Origin: Sialis fuliginosa
Lineage: Eukaryota; Arthropoda; Insecta; Megaloptera; Sialidae
Direction: 5' to 3'
Assembly (NCBI GenBank): GCA_961205875.1
Contig: OY540809.1
Location: 13,838,267-13,902,266 of the forward strand
Length of the DNA stretch: 64,000 nucleotides
This document shows, piece after piece, positions 49,500-61,080 of this stretch. The stretch's first letter is position 1, and each line of letters opens with the position of its first letter. A program made the position numbers and the translations under genes. The notes beneath the pieces were generated by a model. It did not search any database, was not told where the DNA came from, and saw only the letters and a program-made list of their open reading frames with translations.

Positions 49500-50540
49500 A
49501 ATATTCAATGTTTCTATATAGTAGGTATACGTGAATTTGTTATTTTTAGAATACAGGCCTATATTATCACTTGATATACATCTGTACATTTTTAAAATTT
49601 ATTTAATTTAGTAATAATATCTAAGGTATATTATTATTGTGTAAGAGGTGGATATTGATTTTGTTTCTTTTTCACTATTTATTCATTATAGAAAATCGTA
49701 AATAACACGTCACCTATACGAGTAAGGGGGTTGTTTTTAATTAGTTTAATACACGGGACTCAAAAATCACTCAATACGCTTCTGTACAATTATTTTTATT
49801 TGACTAAATTATAAACAAGGTTTCTATATATGTATATTTGTTATTTTAACAATACAGACCTAAAATATCACTTAATACATGCCTGAACTATTTTTTTCAT
49901 TCTATTAAATTAAATAATAATATCTTATGTTTCTATGCAATATTTATTGTAAATATTGAATTTTTCTGTTTCGCTAATTATGGTATTCATTACAAAAAAT
50001 CGTAAATATCTCGACTCCTGTGCTAGATAGAGGGTTGTTTTGCCCCCATTCCCCTAGAATCCTATAGTATTTTTCCCGCCGGATCCAATGAGACCAGTTA
50101 CAATCCTCCATCTGTGACAGGGGGCGAGTTGTGAGTTTATTAATTAGTTTATACACGGGCCTCAAAAATCACTCAATACGCTTCTGTACAATTATTTTTA
50201 ACTGACTAAATTACAAACAAGGTTTCTATATACATATGTGTATTTGTTGTTTTAACAATACGGGCCTAAAATATCACTTAATACATGCCTGAACTTTTTA
50301 TTTCATTCTATTAAATTAAATAATAATACCTTATGTTTATATGCAGTATTTATTGTAAATATTGAATTTTTCTGTTTCGCTACTTATGGTATTCATTACA
50401 GAAAATCGTAAATATCTCGACTCCTGTGCTAGATAGAGGGTTGTTTTGCCCCCCATTCCCCTAGAATCCTATAGTATTTTTCCCGCCGGATCCAATGAGA
50501 CCAGTTACAACCCTCTATCTGTGACAGGGGGCGAGTTGTG
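49500..50540 (-). repeat. Inverted 408-bp units in right foldback arm
   Basis: Two good units in the opposite orientation have the marker GACAGGGGGC at 50116 and 50523 (407 bp apart). A third, clearly diverged unit covers about 49500-49740. With five or six units on the left, the arms are unequal. The hinge between arms is about 49430-49500 and shows no recognisable gene. Confidence 0.85.
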
Positions 50541-50842
50541 TGTTTATTAATTAGTTTAATACACGGGTCTCAATAATTACTCAATACGCTTCTGTACATT
50601 TTTTTTTTAATTGATTAAATAATAAATAAGGTTTATATATATTATTTATATGTAATGTGTATTTATTATTTTAATAATTTGGGCCTAAAATCTAACTTAA
50701 TACGCATCTGTACATTTTTTTTAATTCTTAAAATTAGAAAACAAGGTTTCTATATAATAACATATTATATAATATTTTCATAATTGATTTGACCTTAATA
50801 CGTATAAGAAAGTCCAGTGGAGTCTGTGACAATAATAATACA

Positions 50843-51215
50843 TAAATTGTTTTACGATAAATTGTTTTACGATAAATTGTTTTACGATAAATTGTTTTAC
50901 GATAAATTGCTTTACGATAAATTGCTTTACGATAAATTGTTTTACGATAAATTGTTCTACGATAAATTGTTTTACGATAAATTGTTCATACGGTAAATTG
51001 TCCATACGATAAATTGTTCTTACGATAAATTGTTTTACGATAAATTGTTCTTACGGTAAATTGTCCATACGATAAATTGTTCTTACGATAAATTGTTTTA
51101 CGATAAATTGTTCTTACGGTAAATTGTTCATACGATAAATTGTTCGTTCGGTAAATTGTTTTACGATGAACTGTTTACGATAAACTGTTTTACGATAAAC
51201 TGTTTACGATAAATT
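50843..51215. repeat. Right minisatellite of foldback element (inverted)
   Basis: The reverse complement of the left array, with the unit GATAAATTGTTTTAC. Inner units are homogeneous and outer ones (beyond about 51000) carry the same CATACG and TTCTTACG variants, in mirrored order, as the left array. The whole arm was therefore inverted and duplicated rather than grown independently. Confidence 0.92.
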
Positions 51216-51546
51216 TACCGCAAATCCTTTGAAATATCATTGAATTTTATAAGTCAGTATTGTAAAATTTATCAGACCGCCTAATAATTTACATCAACTT
51301 AAATAGCATTTTTTTTAAGAAAAACAATTAAAAAATACAAATTTGTCGAGATAGGAACTTTTTACTGTGCTGTTTTATAAATTTCGCTGGCCTGTATTTT
51401 AAAAAATACTATTGTGTCCTTTACTTTTTATATTATGAATTTTAATTTTTCTTATTTTACCGTATAAAATTGACCATATTCGACTTTCGCACATCGTTTA
51501 TAGTGCAGAGCACAGTAATTTTTCTAAGATTTTTCTCTCCGTGTAG

Positions 51547-54500
51547 TGTCCCCCTTCCCCATATGTAGTGAATATTTTTTAAATAATATTTTTTGATCAA
51601 TTACAATAATTTTCTTTTTCTATGAGTTTGAGGTAAAAAATAATAAGACTTGGCAGATTATTCATAATCCAAGCGATCTCAAGTTCAAATAAATTACGTA
51701 TTATTATTATTATTTAAGGCAGTCATGTTCAAAACGGTTTTTTACACATCTCATATTTTTCATTATTATATATACCTCCGTACTTAAGTGTAACATTTAA
51801 ACACATTAATGCCACATAACTTAATATTTATACGTAGTTATAAGCTCAGCTACATGGACCCTATATCATACCTGTGACATATTTTACACGTACATTATTT
51901 TGTTGATAATAATAATAACACAAATTTCATATCGAGTAGGCGTTAAATGACTCTAATACATTCTTTGAATTCTTGCTTCATTATCGAGAGAAATCCAGCG
52001 CTATTAAATATCTTAATATTTAACATTCGTTCGGTGTAATTTTATATAAAAATTAGCCGATAAAATTTTACATCAGAATGCCTGTTTTATCGATAATACG
52101 ATTAAAAGTAGGTATGTCAAATTTTTGGGGAATATCATATCATACAAACGGGTTTTGAAATGAATTTTTGCGAGTCCTTTTAAAAATATATTTTTCGAAT
52201 TATAGAAGTTCGACTATATGACTATAAAAATATATAATAGAACTGATTATGTACTGATAATTTTTTACGTATGTTTATTGAACAGTTATCATAATATTAT
52301 AGTCATTAAAATATTTGGCAAGGTTTTGAAACCAATTATTAAATATATACATACATAATTAATATGAAAGGTATATATATGTGTACGAATTATCAAATAT
52401 TTACGGTCTGGGAAGATTAAAGATAAAGTAGACATAACTTATTTTTTGTTATACGTTGTTTAGAAATTCTGAATAATATTTTTAGACTCTACGAATATGT
52501 ATATAATTATAATCAACTCATTTGAATTTTTCGTTTGGGTTAATAATTTTATATAGATTTAGTAGTCCGGTATTTCTTTTTATTTATTGAAACGATGAAA
52601 ATTGTTTGTATGAATTTTTTATTCAGTATTTTAAAGTCAAGATGATCCAAATACATTTACTCAAATAACAGCTCAAAAAGAACCATTTCGAAATACAATT
52701 TAAAATAGTGGTGTGTTTTAACCATACGAATTAAATAAATAAAGTAAACTATTATTAAATTAATAATCAAACGTATTATTATTTTAACATAAATTTTGAT
52801 TTGGAACTTGCACACTTACATATATTTATAATCATAAGGAATATCTTTCCCCAAAATTTTATAAAAATCGTTTTTATTGGTCATTGTAAATAAATTATGT
52901 AATAAAATTATAAGATTTTTTAAAATTTAGTTTTATAGGGAAATTCATAATATGAATTTTAAAATGATTTTTTTATTTTTGCAATCCAGCCAATAGAATT
53001 GGAAATATTTTTTTTTAAATCGTACACAAAAAACCGTAAAAATGGTCGTTTTTTCAACAAGATACAAAAAATTTCGCTCATATAACTGCACACTATAAAT
53101 CGAGTTTTATGCAGCTCGATATAAGAAATTATTGTTTGTTTTTTCAAAAAAATTATTTACTGGTGTAGTTTTCATTGTCTACAAAAAATATTAATACTTA
53201 AAATTTGAAAGCATTCACATTTTTATTGAAAAACTTATTTATTATTATTATTTTGTTCAAAAATTTTTTATAAGAGGAACCCCTCGATCACCTGCCCCCG
53301 AGCCTCTAGTTACGGCCCTGATGCGTAGCTCTGCTTCCACCCAGAAATCAAGATAAATTTACAAAAACTCAAAACTTTAAATAAAATATAAAACACGTAG
53401 AGAATCCTAGTCCACATATTCAAGAAAATAAATAAATAAATTGTATTGGAATATACGGTGGCAGTAAAGGCAAACTGATGGACAAACAACACATGATTTT
53501 TGATAAAATAGTGCGAGGAGGGTTAGAGGTAGGGTGTTGTAACAAATGCCATACGTGACGGTTCGATCTATGTACTCGTTTTAACAAATTCCTATACTTT
53601 AAATGTAAATTTCATTCGTGCTATACTGCTACATTGCAAATCAACGAGCCAGGGAAGAGTGCGCTATAAAAGTCAATCGACGTAGCCTGGAGAAGAGACG
53701 ACGGAGGTGGCTAGACGACCGCATAGCAGCCAACTTTACATATTATATAGATCGTATGCCAATATTTGTTTGTAATTTTTATTGTATACATTTGAAATTG
53801 CACCATTAAGATGATTGTTATAATTCATGAAGTTACTACATATTTTATCGTTTTTTTTTTTCAAAATATGTACGCAAAAAAGGGGGAGGAAAGGGGCAAT
53901 TGCCTAGCGTAATTATATGTGACAATGAAGGGAGAAGGGGGTCAGAAAAAATGTGACGTAATTATCAATTTTTTTTAACTATAAGTTTAATTTTCCAGTC
54001 GCGATATAAAGGACGTTGTTTTTGTAGATCAATTTTAACTTTCTTCATTAATAAAAATAATCATTCATTTGGGGGGGGGTCCAAGTTTTGTGACGTATTA
54101 TTAGGTAGTGGATGTGGAAATGTAATGCAGTGCGACAAAAGGGGAGGGAGGGTTCCAAAAATATGTGATTTTGCGTGACTTAATTTATAGATAACTCCTT
54201 ATAAAATATCAAGTATTTATTTTTTATAGAAAATATCATTTGTATATTCGGGCCTGTCGTAAACCTAACTTATTTTAGCTTTCAAACAATGAAAATTCCA
54301 TCGAAATCGTTTCAGTAATTTTCGTGTCAAGTCGAAACAAACAGACATTTAAAAAAAATATCGTAATGGATATTTTCTTAGACAAGGGAATATATAGAGC
54401 TCATACATAATATTGAGGCCAGTGTACTCCGCAAAAATGTACTCCGTAAAGTCAGCGATCTTAAAATAAAAATCAATTGTTTTTAAGCATATAATATGTA

Positions 54501-55359
54501 TATTATAAATTTTCAACTGACGATATGAGAAATACACATTGAATCTGACATTTGATAAAAGATGACCACCATAATTTCCGAATTTAAGAATATTTCCATC
54601 AAACTTTCGAAAAAAATATTACATATAAGAAATTTAAAAAAGGGTGACCGAGTCCAGCCCTGTTTATAATAAATTTTTATTTTATATAAATACTAATGAA
54701 CCCCTATATATTCGCATACTATAGAAATAAAACATAAACATCCTTAACTATGGGAGTTTATTATCAAAATGACAACTAAATATATTTTATTCGAGCATAA
54801 AAACACATAGATTTTCTACAAAAATAGATATAAATTATACCAAATGTGAATATTATACAAGTTAAAATGATATACGTTAAGTGTTTTAAAAACGTGATCT
54901 ATATGATATTATTGTTAGGTTCATATTTATTGATTTTTAAATGAGTATTCTTTTCTAGAAGATATCTACAGAAAAAATCACTTTTAGAAATTATTTAAAT
55001 TGTAAAGATACATTCTCTTTAAACAATTTAAGAATATTTTTACTGTAAAATAAAAGAAAAGTGCAGTCGAATGGTCTAGAACTCTAGCTGTTGTTACTTC
55101 AACAGAAAAATAAATGCAAATTGTGAACATTGTGCTTCAAAAGAAACGATTGAGCAAAACAACTTTAAATAAATTCAGTTCACTTTTCAACAGATTGAAT
55201 TTCTCTGGTTTAAAATATCAAAACAGATTGGTTACAGTCTTTAAGAGACGGGCGGTAAGAGGGGGGGGTACCTTTACTAAAAAATAGTCATAAAAAACTT
55301 TTTTAAAAATAAAATAATATATAAATAATATTAATAATAACAATAACTAAAGAAAACTA
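51547..55359. other. AT-rich DNA with G-rich repeat scraps
   Basis: At 53880-54180 several segments of the 'GGGGG...TGTGACGTAATTA' type recur, typical of an insect repeat. A short segment at 54417-54460 (ATGTACTCCGTAAAGTCAG) matches 14805-14833 and, inverted, 26508-26545. No gene supported. Confidence 0.5.
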
Positions 55360-55398
55360 ATAGCAAGCTTTCGAATCACAGATTCATCTTCAGGCTTT
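55360..55398 (-). ncRNA. Hammerhead-like core in a Penelope-type tail, copy 1
   Basis: On the - strand: CTGAAGA (55393-55387), then the perfect 5-bp stem GAATC-TGT-GATTC, then GAAA (55372-55369). CTGANGA and GAAA bracketing stem II is the conserved hammerhead ribozyme core, and 'CCTGAAGATG...CGAAA' motifs are typical of the terminal repeats of Penelope-like retroelements. One extra T separates CTGAAGA from the stem. I cannot confirm the cleavage site or stem I. Confidence 0.4.
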
Positions 55399-56046
55399 TA
55401 GAAAAGAAATTAAATTGAGACAGATGTTGTAGATGTTGAGATTACATGCATAAAAAATATTATATATTATCGAATTGGAACCTTCTTTGCTTTTAAACTC
55501 GGTTAAAAATACCAAAACAGATTTTTTCAAACGTTTAAGTGTATATCTAAGAAAACTGTAAAAATTAAGCGTATTTGCTTCTGAAAGGGTGCAATAAAGA
55601 CAAAAATAAATCAAAATAAAAAACTACAAATAAATCATTGTTATATATAAAATTAAAATCGATAATATATTGAGAATGTAACCACTTATATTCCTATATA
55701 TACCTTATGGAAATTCGGTTCCTGAAAATGGCATTTCTTTCTTATGGCCCTGGATTATGGATATGTCCGTATGTTCCTAACATATAAATTTGTTGGCGAA
55801 TGTGGGTGGTGGAACATTACAGCCTTATTAAATTCACCCTTTTTTCGACACTGCGTCCATATAAAATATCACTTTTGGGGTTTCTTATAAAAACTGAATA
55901 CAATACATTCTAAAAAAGGGACGGGAGGGAGGCCACCTAAAAGGTCGTGTAGTGAAACCAGTGGCGGAGATCGTGATTTTTCACATCTGTATTTAAATGA
56001 ATAAATTTGATATTTTAAATGCAAATTCTTGTTTTAATAGTAATAC

Positions 56047-57012
56047 CAGGGGACAAAACTGGTCAGTAAAATCAGTAAAAGTTAGTTTTTTCTTACCCGG
56101 TCAGTTAAAGTTTTTTTAGAAAAAATGGTTAGTTTTTTTGGGTTTGGTACTCAAAGTTTTCACAATGAAGCCCTATTTATCGTGAAAAAACTCACTTTTT
56201 GACTTCAAAACGACACAATTACCGTGAAAAATATATTCAAATTATAAATAATGTTCTATTTTGTATTATTTGTGTTGTTTATTACCAACTTTTAGAAGAT
56301 ACTTTATGACATAATTGTAACGTATGTATACGTGAACATATAAACAACATAATCTCACCCTAGCACTGGTTATGCCAAGTTTGGTGAGAAAAATTACATA
56401 CGTAGTACCTATATGTAAATAATAATATCTAAAAATAATTTTATTATACTAAATTTAAGAATTTATGTATACAAATAATATTATGTAAATGGTTGATATA
56501 CCTGAGTAGTACAAAAATGCCAAAATAAACTTATATCCCAGGAAAATAAAGCTAAAAAACGACTGCTGTGCGAAAAAAAATCCAAATGAATTTTTCTTAC
56601 TGGGCTTATCTTTATTTAGGCATAAGAAATAACGTCTAGAAATTCCATTACGAAATCGTGTGCACAAACAAAAAGTTATTCTAGGTCAAAGGTCGCGAAA
56701 ATCGATTTTTTACAAATATCTCGTAAACTATTGGTTTTACGGCAATTTTAGTTATTATAAAATTTATTCTTTAGCTAATTTTACATACAAAAAGTCCTGT
56801 ACACAATTTCCGTAGGACCAATAGTTCTCGAGATATACAGCTGAAAATGTTAAATGTTGTGATACATTCGATTCGACTCCACCATCTTTACAATACAATG
56901 CAAGGCGCGTTTTGTTTTATATCGGTTCAGATAGTCAGTAAAAGTCAGTATTTTTAGATTTCTGTGTCAGTAAAATCAGTATTTTTGAACACTGAACGTG
57001 TTTCGATCCCTG
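56047..57012. mobile_element. hAT-like element, 966 bp, with TAATAC direct repeat
   Basis: CAGGGGACAAAACTGGTCAGT-type left end and reversed right end CAGGGATCGAAACACGTTCAG are related inverted termini. TAATAC lies directly outside both (56041-56046 and 57013-57018). Sub-terminal CAGTAAAATCAGTA words occur at both ends. hAT elements usually make 8-bp duplications, so a 6-bp match is a partial fit. No transposase is visible. Confidence 0.55.
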
Positions 57013-57639
57013 TAATACGTTTTTAAATTTGAATTCATGTTTACTTGTAAAAGTTTTTTTTTGGAATAGAATTTTTGTCGATTGGGGGAATGGGGAGTAA
57101 AACAATTGTTAATTTCTGTGACTGATAAATCCAGATATTTATTTGTTTTATCGGTTAATTATATTTTATATCAAACTCATTCACAATCCAACAAATTTCC
57201 CTTAATATATTTTTTTTAATTTAACCAACCCCCGAATAAAATTAAAAATACGCCACTGAATTTACTCGAGCGAAGCTGACGTGCGAAATTTTTTTACGGT
57301 TTTGTCATTCGTTTCTTTCTCTCTCTCTCTCTCACTCCTTTTCACTGTCTACCTTTCTCCCCCTCCCCTCCCCCTCTTTTACCCAACTCTTGAGCTACCC
57401 GTGAAGATGAACTTGAACAGTTCTTGCTGTTTTTATTAAATTGGTAGAAAATGTTTCCGGAATACGTAATACTTTTATATGAAACATAATATATAAAAGA
57501 GGTATATTTTAAATTTTTATTTATATTATTTAAATTAAAACTTAATAGATTTATTTTATACCCGCGGCTTCCCCCGTGTTGTATTCGTTTTTATGAATAT
57601 TTTACCCCCACCTCCCTTTCTTAATGGGTACTAACATCA

Positions 57640-57725
57640 TAAGTGGAAGATACTCCTGCATTTCTAGGTCCAGAGATATGGACTGAGTGTTGATGAGTCA
57701 ATCACTATGACTTTTTGTCATTTGG
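57640..57725 (-). repeat. Dispersed repeat family C, third copy (inverted)
   Basis: Contains TGTTGATGAGTCAATCA preceded by GGTCCAGAGATATGGACTGA, the reverse of the family C core. Short and diverged. Confidence 0.5.
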
Positions 57726-58844
57726 GTCGTATATCATTTAGCTAACGTTTCGTTACATTACAGTGAACATAATACATCTGAAAGTAGGTTAATTTATTAC
57801 ATTATTATTAAACAATAATGTACGAGTATTTATATTATTTTCTCAAAATTAATAACATAATATTTTTATTTTTTCTTACTTTAATTAAGCCATTATTTTA
57901 ATCTTTAATGTATTAAGCATAAAATATTATTCCTACTGATTATTTTATCAATACATATTTTCTTATCAATATTATTTTAATTATTGTTGGTTGAAAATAC
58001 AATATAATCATTATGTCTTTCGTTCTTAATGGATATCTATAAATAATTTTGAGTTCAAATGTATTCTCTGATTATACAAATATAATATTGAAATCAGTTT
58101 CTATTATTTATTTATTATATTTATTTTTTCGCATATTTTCATTCTTTTAAATAATCACGATAATTATTAGTACAAAAAAAATTAAATGATACAAAGAACA
58201 CATTCATACAAATGCAAAAAAAATATTTTAATATATCTTCCTTAAGAATGCGGGGTTGAATTTAAATAAATAAATATAATTAAAAACACTTATTTTTTTA
58301 ACTTTCGTCTGAAATATTTTTTTAAATGTCGATTCACCCTTATTTCAACAACCACTAAACTGTTATTAAAATAAATAAATAAATATACACCTACAACCCA
58401 AAACGTCAAAATAAATACAAATTTCTCAATATAAAAACATATCAGATTAAAACTAAAATACAAACGTAGAATTCATTTTATATGGCGACGATGAATCAGC
58501 AAAATATTCTTAAGCAAATATCGTCCTAATTCAGGATAACTAGAAAGGTCATTATAGGTAAAATTTGTTCAGGTGTATTATCAAATACATATAACATAGT
58601 ATTTCAGTATTTCTGACAGCCAGTGACGGGCTTAATGTAAAGAAAAAATGGCTTTTTAACAGGTTTAAGGTTTTGTGTCCATAATCAATGTTGATTTTAC
58701 TTTAAAAAAATTAATTAAACATTTATCGAATTGATATTTTAAAAAAAGTGAGTTCTGGATGACAATTAAAGAGTTCTCAAGTTACTTTATATTTAAAAAA
58801 ATACTTCTCCCAATTTAATCCCCTCAAATTGGTTTCTAAAAATG

Positions 58845-58945
58845 CGGTGCACGATTTTCTCAATAACTACTGGACGGATTTTATTCCGGTTTTCATTAAT
58901 AGTGCGCTGTGTAATGTGAAAACAATGTTTGGTAGGTTTATTACA
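58845..58945 (-). repeat. Dispersed repeat family B, copy 3 (inverted, deleted)
   Basis: Reads as the reverse of the family core (CCGGTTTTCATTAATAGTGC) with the middle portion missing relative to copy 2. A 122-codon - strand frame runs through it and is therefore not trusted as a gene. Confidence 0.65.
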
Positions 58946-59875
58946 GATTAAAGTCATATCCCTGAACAGGTATATGGATGGCCTCAGTCTAATTATATTA
59001 GAATCTATCAAAATTAACTTGTAGGTGTGTATCACCAGTAAAGGTTGGGTCTTAAGTATATGCATTGATAAATGCAAGTCAGTATGAATTTGTCGAGTCA
59101 ATATGGGTGTAATGCTAAACACTGTGAATGTTTGCCGTGGAACTTTGCGTGCTTGGAACATGTACAGTAAATATTATTTTATGAATGTATCATGAATATA
59201 CAACCGGCATTAATTTATTTACAGTAGCTATTATTAATATATTTTTTCATGACATTAACTTGCTATTTGTGTTTATGTCGTGTACAGTGCATTTGTTAAA
59301 TTGCTAGTACACCCAGATAGAACGGGGTAATGGAAGTTATTATCCCTCCCAGAGCAGTTTTAAGTTTGAAATATATCGATGGTCTTATGTCATAAAATGA
59401 TAACTACAAAAATGTAATTTCTCAAGAGAACGATTTGAAAGTTTGAAGTGTACCTATAAGTTTATTTTAACGTATTTATTTTAACGTATTTCTTGAATGT
59501 ATAGACCAAAGAATAAGTATTCTAGTGAAAAATATTAACATTTTATCCCCCCCCCCCCCCCACCCCCATGAATATATTATTTTTCGAGTAGGATGTAATG
59601 TTAGATTGGATCCGTCCTTGCTACTTGTTCAAAAGTCAATTTTTCCAATTTGAAATTTTGTTTGATGAAGTATTTCCCAGAAAATTTAAAAAAAACATTC
59701 ATTATTTAATATCTCTGTCAATAACTTACAGAACTTTTTTTGTATTTTATATGTAGTTACTTCCTGTATATCTTTATATGTAAACAACAATTTAGAATGT
59801 TTATTTTATAGAATTAATCGCTTTAAATCAAAAGAAATATGTTCAATTGAATCGTTATAAAATACAGCACTGTCA

Positions 59876-60075
59876 CAAGTACTGCTTGAAGTAGAAATAC
59901 CAAGTACTAAGTGAAAGTACTTGAAGTATCAATATTTTTATAGGTACTTGAAGTAAATATTTCAAAATCAATTTTTTTATAAAATCAAATATTATGTTCA
60001 AAAAGTACTTGAAGTACTTTTTCAAGTATTTTACTTACAATTCTGATGGACAGTACCTTTAATACTTTTACTTGT
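59876..60075. mobile_element. Repeat rich in AAGTACTTGAAGTA
   Basis: Multiple AAGTACTTGAAGTA words in both orientations, including AAAGTACTTGAAGTACTTTT (a near-palindrome), after CAGCACTGTCACAAGTACT. This composition marks a widespread hAT MITE type in animals; the ends here are too diverged to define. Confidence 0.45.
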
Positions 60076-60611
60076 AATGAATAAAAAAAATCAAAGTTCC
60101 TGGTGTAAACCAACTTACAAATCTCCTTAATATTTTAAATTGTACTTATAATTCAACAATCACTTTATTTTTATTCAATAACCGGATGTCTTTTACGACT
60201 CTCTATATTATAAGAACCACCTCATCTTTGAATAGATTAAATTTTATCCAGTTTTCACCACAGAAGCGTTCAGAATAAGAATATGATGTTTCATATCACA
60301 CTAAATGAAAATTATTAGATATACTTTGCAACTTGGTGTGGTTATTATCCGTTGACATGTTCCAGAACTAAATATTGCAAACTCGTACTAGTCACATTCT
60401 AACTCGCATAATTGTACTGTCATTATGTAATAATGAGGCTAGACTGTGACAGTGTGAACTTGTTTGTATATACCGTTGGTTCATTACACTTTAATAATGA
60501 AAAGTGATTATTTTCATAGTCTGTGTCGGGATTTGGGAAGAGTTATTGTTGATATTTTCGTCTTGAACATAGCATTTAGTATAAGATATTATGTCATTTG
60601 TTTTTATGTTA

Positions 60612-60695
60612 TATTCATAAATGTTTTGTTTTTGTTTTAGGTGAGTATTCTTTTTCTTCTGTCGGCTTTTGTTTCGAAATCAGCAATCAGTGAGT
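60612..60695 (+). promoter_or_regulatory. Candidate recursive splice (ratchet) site 3
   Basis: A T-rich tract ending TTTTGTTTTAG (to 60640) is joined directly to GTGAGT (60641-60646), with another GTGAGT donor at 60690-60695, giving a 49-nt segment. The layout is that of the two upstream sites, but the segment is shorter and is not clearly homologous to them. Spacing from site 2 is about 33 kb, and between sites 1 and 2 about 22 kb, within the range seen for ratchet points in long fly introns. It uses TAG rather than CAG, so it is the weakest of the three. Confidence 0.42.
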
Positions 60696-60994
60696 ACTAG
60701 ATTTAAGAATAAAGGGAAAATGGATGTTTTTTATCCTGTCTCCGGGGGTTTTTTTTGTTTGTTTTTTATTATGGAATTTATTCGAATGAGATAAAGACAT
60801 TTAAAATCGATGAAATTTATATTTTTTCTTTAGTTGTACATTATTTTTATTTGTACTTGATGCAATAGAATTTTTATGTGTTTGTAAAAAAATGTATTTT
60901 TTCCTGTTTTTAACGATTTTTAACGATATAATTTTTTTTTTATTACTAAACATAATTTTACTTCTGCGGTGATCTTGATAAGTGCTTTTTAGAA

Positions 60995-61080
60995 CAGTCC
61001 TGAAGATGTCCACTGAAATGTGTGACGAAATGTTGGCCAATAACACAACCAAATCGACGTGGCTTACACCCAGAAGCCAA
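60995..61080 (+). ncRNA. Hammerhead-like core in a Penelope-type tail, copy 2
   Basis: CTGAAGA (61000-61006), then GTCCAC-TGAAAT-GTGTGAC (stem with one bulge), then GAAA (61027-61030). TGTT...AACA after GAAA could form a short stem III. Downstream GACGTGGCTTACACCCAGAA resembles the conserved tail found after these motifs in Penelope-like elements. No reverse transcriptase frame remains nearby, so this is a 5'-truncated or solo terminal piece. The stem-II bulge may have killed activity. Confidence 0.45.

Larger units (their letters stand above)
46703..51226. mobile_element. Foldback transposon, 4.5 kb, with 9-bp target duplication
   Basis: Two inverted arms flank a short hinge. The ends match in inverted orientation at 23 of 27 bases (left GGGTTCCGGTCAATTTATCG; right end, reversed, GATTTGCGGTAAATTTATCG). 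The direct repeat CTTTGAAAT lies immediately outside both ends (46694-46702 and 51227-51235). Each arm has a minisatellite of 15-bp units outside, a roughly 300-bp AT-rich linker, then 408-bp tandem units facing inward. Arms made of tandem repeats plus a 9-bp duplication are the hallmarks of Drosophila Foldback (FB) elements, which are placed near Mutator. No transposase-like frame is visible inside, so this copy is non-autonomous. Confidence 0.75.
45560..51546. mobile_element. Older inverted-repeat element that hosts the foldback transposon
   Basis: CTACACAGAGAGAAAA at 45560-45575 faces its inverted partner TTTTCTCTCCGTGTAG at 51531-51546. A further block, TCTTAGAAAAATTACTGTGC (left about 45601-45620, right inverted about 51508-51527), extends the match. 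The foldback element lies between these ends, so I infer a nested insertion. Outside the foldback copy the interior (45640-46690 and 51240-51500) is AT-rich with no coding frame I recognise. Confidence 0.5.
57013..59875. other. AT-rich non-coding DNA
   Basis: Besides the family B and C copies and a TC run, nothing recognised. The stretch 57730-58480 is extremely AT-rich. Confidence 0.5.

Noticed and set aside
53618-53809. Possible retrotransposon fragment with KRRRRWLDDRIA
   Set aside because: The basic run followed by WLDD recalls the C-terminal region of some LINE polymerases, but the match is too short to claim and no other motif is present.
58793-59161. 122-codon - strand frame
   Set aside because: Its C-terminal part is the inverted family B repeat; no start context, splice sites or known motif.
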